NCBI GenBank assembly: GCA_963930645.1
Contig: OZ005648.1
Coordinates: 195,645,304 to 195,709,303 of the forward strand
DNA length: 64,000 nucleotides
Direction: 5' to 3'
Source: Salticus scenicus
Taxonomy: Eukaryota > Arthropoda > Arachnida > Araneae > Salticidae
The notes under the pieces were generated by a model that had not been told where the DNA came from, ran no database searches, and worked only from the letters and a program-made list of their open reading frames with translations. The translations under genes and the position numbers were made by a program. Numbering within the stretch: the stretch's first letter is position 1; every line of letters begins with the position of its first letter. Shown piece after piece: positions 60,541-64,000 of the stretch.

Positions 60541-62640
60541 TAACCGACTTCAAAAAAGAAGGAAGGTTCTCAATTCAAACCGTATGTTTTTTTTATGTTT
60601 GTTAGCTCATAACTTCTGAACGGATGCTCCGATTTTGACACTTTTTGTTTTGTTGAAAAGGTCTTGGTCTCAAATAGGTCCCATTGTAATATATTTACAA
60701 TCTAAAGAAAATACAGGGCGCCAAAAAAATCAGTCCCAACTTTTTAACTGCTAAACGGCTGCAGCTATAGTGTTAAAAATGGTATGTAAGTATAGCAAAG
60801 TGACCATGCAGTACAAGGTTAAACCGCTTGCAGCGCCACCTGGTGAAAAATAGCGGAGTTAGTGTTACTATCTCAAAAACGGTTCTAGAGAAAAAAGTGA
60901 ATTACAAAGTTGAAAAGTATCATCGATTTAGTACAAAAAGATAGTTTAGACATTCATGCTAGCGTTCCTATCTCGGAAACGGTTCAAGACAGGGGGAAAA
61001 AGTGAATTATAAAATTGCAGGGAATCATCGATTTAGTACGAAAAGATAGTTCAGACATCGATGCTAAAAATACAATGCTAAAAACGTGCGTTTGTTTTTT
61101 CGCAATTTCTTACGCTATGCACATACGCATTGCACACGTTGTAGCGTAGCTGGTGAGACATACGTTATATTGTTCAAAATACGGTTACTTGATACTTTTT
61201 GTTTTGTTGTAAAGATCTTGGTCTGAAGTAGGTCCCATTGTAATATCTTTAAAATCTAAAGAAAATAAAACGCCATCTGGTGAAAAACAGCGGAATCAGC
61301 GCTCCTATCTCAAAAACGGTTCAAGATGGCAGAAAAGTTAATTACGAAGTCGTAGAGAATCATCGATTTACTACGAAAAGACAGTTTTTAGACATTATTG
61401 CTAAAAATAGAACGCTTAAAACGTGCAGTTGTTTCTTCGCAATTTCCTACACTGTGTACACTTGAACTACGTTGCACACTTTGCAGCGTAGCGGATGACG
61501 CGTATACTCTGTGGTTCAAAGTACTGTTACGGTAAGCGGTCCCCTCGATTAGTGCAAAGTCGTTTTCAACCAACTTTAGAAAAGAGGGTGTTCTTAATTC
61601 GAGCTATGTGTTGTTGTTGGTGTTTGTAAGCTTATAACTTCGTAAGAGATGCTCTAATTAACCGACTTCAAAAAGGAGGAGGTTCGCAATTCAAACCGTA
61701 TGTTTTTTTGTTTTTATTTTTGTTTGTTAGCTCATAACTTCTGAACAGGTAATCCGATTTTGGTACTTTTTGTTTTATTGTAAAGGTCTTGGTCTGAAAT
61801 AGGTTCCATTGCAATATCTTTACGATCAAAAGAAAATACAGGGTGCCCAAAAAAGTCAGTCCCGACTCTTTTAACTGCTGAACAGCTGCAGTTATAGTCA
61901 TAAAAGTGGTATGTAGGTATAGTAAAGTGGATATGTGCTGCGCGATTCAACCGCCTACAGCGCCACCTGTTGGGAAACAGTGGAGTTAGCGTTCCTATCT
62001 CGGAAACAGCTCAAGACAGGGGAAAAAAGTGAATTATAAAATTGCACAGCATCATCGATTTAGAACGAAAATATAGTTTAGACGTTAATGCTAAAAACAG
62101 AACGCTTAAAACGTGCATTTGTTTGTTCACAATCTCCTATTTTGTGCACACTTGAACGACATATATGTTGTAGCGTAGCGGGTATGTAAAATTCAAAGTA
62201 TGGTTATTGTAAGAGGTCACATCGATTAAAGCATAGACATTTTAAACCGATTTCATAAAGGAAGAGGTTCTCAATACAAACCATGTTTCTCGTTGTTGTT
62301 GTTGTTGTTGTTGTTGAAATTTGTTAGCTTATAACTTCGTAAGAGATGATTTAATTTTAATACATTTTTTGTTGTCGTAAATATCTTGGCCTGAAATATG
62401 CTTCATTATGATTTCATTAAGATATAAACAAATTACAGGATACTCACAAAATTCTGTTCTCACTTTAACTGCTGAACGCATGCAGCTACACTGGTAAAAA
62501 ACAGTATGTAAGTATCGATGTTGAAACTTCTGTCCGTCAGCTGCAATGCATATTTTGCTATTTGTTTGAACTTTACGCTGCGCAATTTCCAGCGCAGCTG
62601 GTGACACGTAATCACTGTAAAGTTCAATATATATGCCTAA
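60541..62640 (+). repeat. ~0.6-1-kb direct repeats of a retroelement 3' region
   Basis: 'accgacttcaaaaa[ag]gagga' begins units near 60544, 61658 and 62244, with a degenerate start at 61570. Shared words are 'ttagctcataacttctgaac', 'caggg[ct]gcc[ac]aaaaaa', 'agcgccacctg' and 'atcatcgattta'. 60877-61060 is itself internally duplicated. From memory such sequence is a common arthropod non-LTR-related repeat. The short frames here are not coding. Confidence 0.7.
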
Positions 62641-62860
62641 CATAATTTTTGGTTACGAATACAGCGTAACCGTTGTTTACATTTCTAAAGACTTTTTAAT
62701 TTAACGTATGTTCATTCAATAGACAGTTTTTTGCTCATATCCGATAAAGGCAAGAAAAGTGACACAACTTAAAAATGCAGCATTTCAGAAAAATCAAATT
62801 AAATAATTATAAGATAAAAAAAATTTTATAAACCATGTTTTTAAATTTTCTGTTGAATCA

Positions 62861-63945
62861 TAAAAACGCTACTGAAGGCAGCCGGAACCCCAGCAATTGG
62901 ATAAAAGTATTAAAAAAATTCCTTGCTATCATCTTTTGAGCTATTATATAAGTTTCAAATGGGAAGTTAGTTAAAAGTTGATTGCAAGCTTTGTACTGGA
63001 AACGCTGCCGAAGGCAGCCGGGTTCCGAAGCAATTGGATAAAAATATTTTTAAAAAGCATTTTCACCGTATTCTGAACTATTTCGAAAGTTTCAAATGTC
63101 TAGCTACTCGGGAAATTAGTTAAATAAATTTTCTGTTGAATCATATGAACGCTGCCGAAGGCAGTAGGGACCTGAAACAGTTGACTAAAAGTATTAAAAA
63201 AATGTATTGCCACTGTGTTCTGAGCCATCCTGAAAGTTTCAAATGTCTAGCTAGTCGGGAAGTTAGTGAAAATCGATTGCAAGCTTTGTACTGGTAACGC
63301 TGCCGAAGGCAACAGGAACCCGAAACAGTTGGCTAAAGGTATTTTAAAAAATGCATTTTCACCGTGTTCTGAACTATTCTGAAAGTTTCAAATGTCTAGC
63401 TCGTCGGGAAGTTAGTTAAATAAATTTTCTGTCGAATAATATAAGCGCTGCCGAAGGCAGTGGGACCTGAAATAGTTGACTAAAATTATTAGAAAAATGT
63501 ATTGTCACCGTGTTATGAACTGTCCAGAAAGTTTCAAATGTCCGGATAGTCGGAAAGTTAGTGAAAAATCGATTGCAAACTTAGTACTGATAACGCTGCC
63601 GAAGGCAGCAGGAACCCGAAACAGTTGGCTAAAGGTATTAAGAAAATGCATTTTCACCGTGTTCTGAACTATTCTGAAAGTTTCAAATGTCTAGCTAGTC
63701 GGAAAGTTAGTTAAATAAATTTTCTGCCGAATCATATAAGCGCTGCCGAAGGCAGCGGGACTTGAAATAGTTCACTAAAATTATTAGAAAAATGTATTGT
63801 CACCGTGTTGTGAGCTGTCCTGAAAATTTCAAATATCTAGCTAGTCGGGAAGTTAGTTAAAAATCGATTGCAAGATTTGTCCCTGACAAACACACAAACA
63901 AACCCACAAACAAACAAGAATCGAAGTTAATAAAAACATGGTAAA
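62861..63945 (+). repeat. Dimeric ~148-bp tandem array with hairpin
   Basis: CGCTGCCGAAGGCAG-type words start at 62867, 63003, 63150, 63298, 63446, 63594 and 63741, a spacing of 136-148 bp. Two unit types alternate (one with 'cgattgcaagctttgtactg', one with 'taaattttctgttgaatcat'), so the true period is a dimer of about 295 bp. GCTGCC-GAA-GGCAGC is a perfect hairpin. The array ends with 'gacaaacacacaaacaaacc' and 'gttaataaaaacatggtaaa', the same terminus as 4120-4185. Confidence 0.9.
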
Positions 63946-64000
63946 ATAACTTGACTAGAATAAAACTGGCACAACTGTCTCTCGAGTGTATAACTTTCTA

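Overview
This is an AT-rich, gene-poor stretch of animal nuclear DNA. I found no intact host protein-coding gene. The window is a mosaic of decayed transposons, tRNA-derived SINEs, foldback and terminal-inverted-repeat elements, tandem repeats and many microsatellites and homopolymer runs. An arthropod is most likely, and I favour a chelicerate such as a spider. That is inference from recalled resemblance: the RNase H and C-terminal remnants near 49 kb, the SINE bodies near 26 kb, and the 'accgacttcaaaaa' repeats at the right end look like arachnid or arthropod repeats. No database search was possible. Nearly every open frame is an accident of simple or tandem repeats.

Layout. 0.6-4.2 kb: a 3.2-kb foldback element (857-4059) with modular inverted arms and a 9-bp target duplication, inserted into a retroelement-like tail. 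4.2-5.3 kb: a hairpin, a tRNA-Thr-like cloverleaf and a truncated second foldback arm. 5.7-7.3 kb: a non-autonomous retroelement-like repeat. 8.9-9.6 kb: tandem tRNA-like units. 10.2 and 11.5 kb: MITEs. 11.8-14.9 kb: foldback fragments, a long-TIR element, a 16-bp iteron array and a ~135-bp tandem repeat. 15.3-22.9 kb: four copies of one SINE family, the first copy of a noncoding TIR family ('family Z', my label) and a pogo-type element. 25-27.7 kb: more foldback arms and a duplicated SINE. 29-31 kb: a pogo-type MITE and a 56-bp minisatellite. 32.7-42 kb: two more family Z copies, the last 3.5 kb long with an internal tandem array.

43.4-53.5 kb holds the protein remnants: a zinc-finger (PHD-like) transposon pseudogene between CCCGG inverted repeats, a Tc1-like element, a non-LTR retrotransposon with two oppositely oriented pieces (a twin-priming pattern), and a pogo/Tigger-like element with a transposase C-terminus. 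55-64 kb: family Z-like tandem repeats, a small MITE, long direct repeats and a dimeric ~148-bp array with a perfect hairpin in each unit.

No genes act together here; the biology is nested mobile elements. The strongest candidates for something undescribed are the foldback element with iteron ends and polar G-rich arm units, the noncoding family Z, and the tRNA-Thr-like gene tied to a mobile 57-bp tail.
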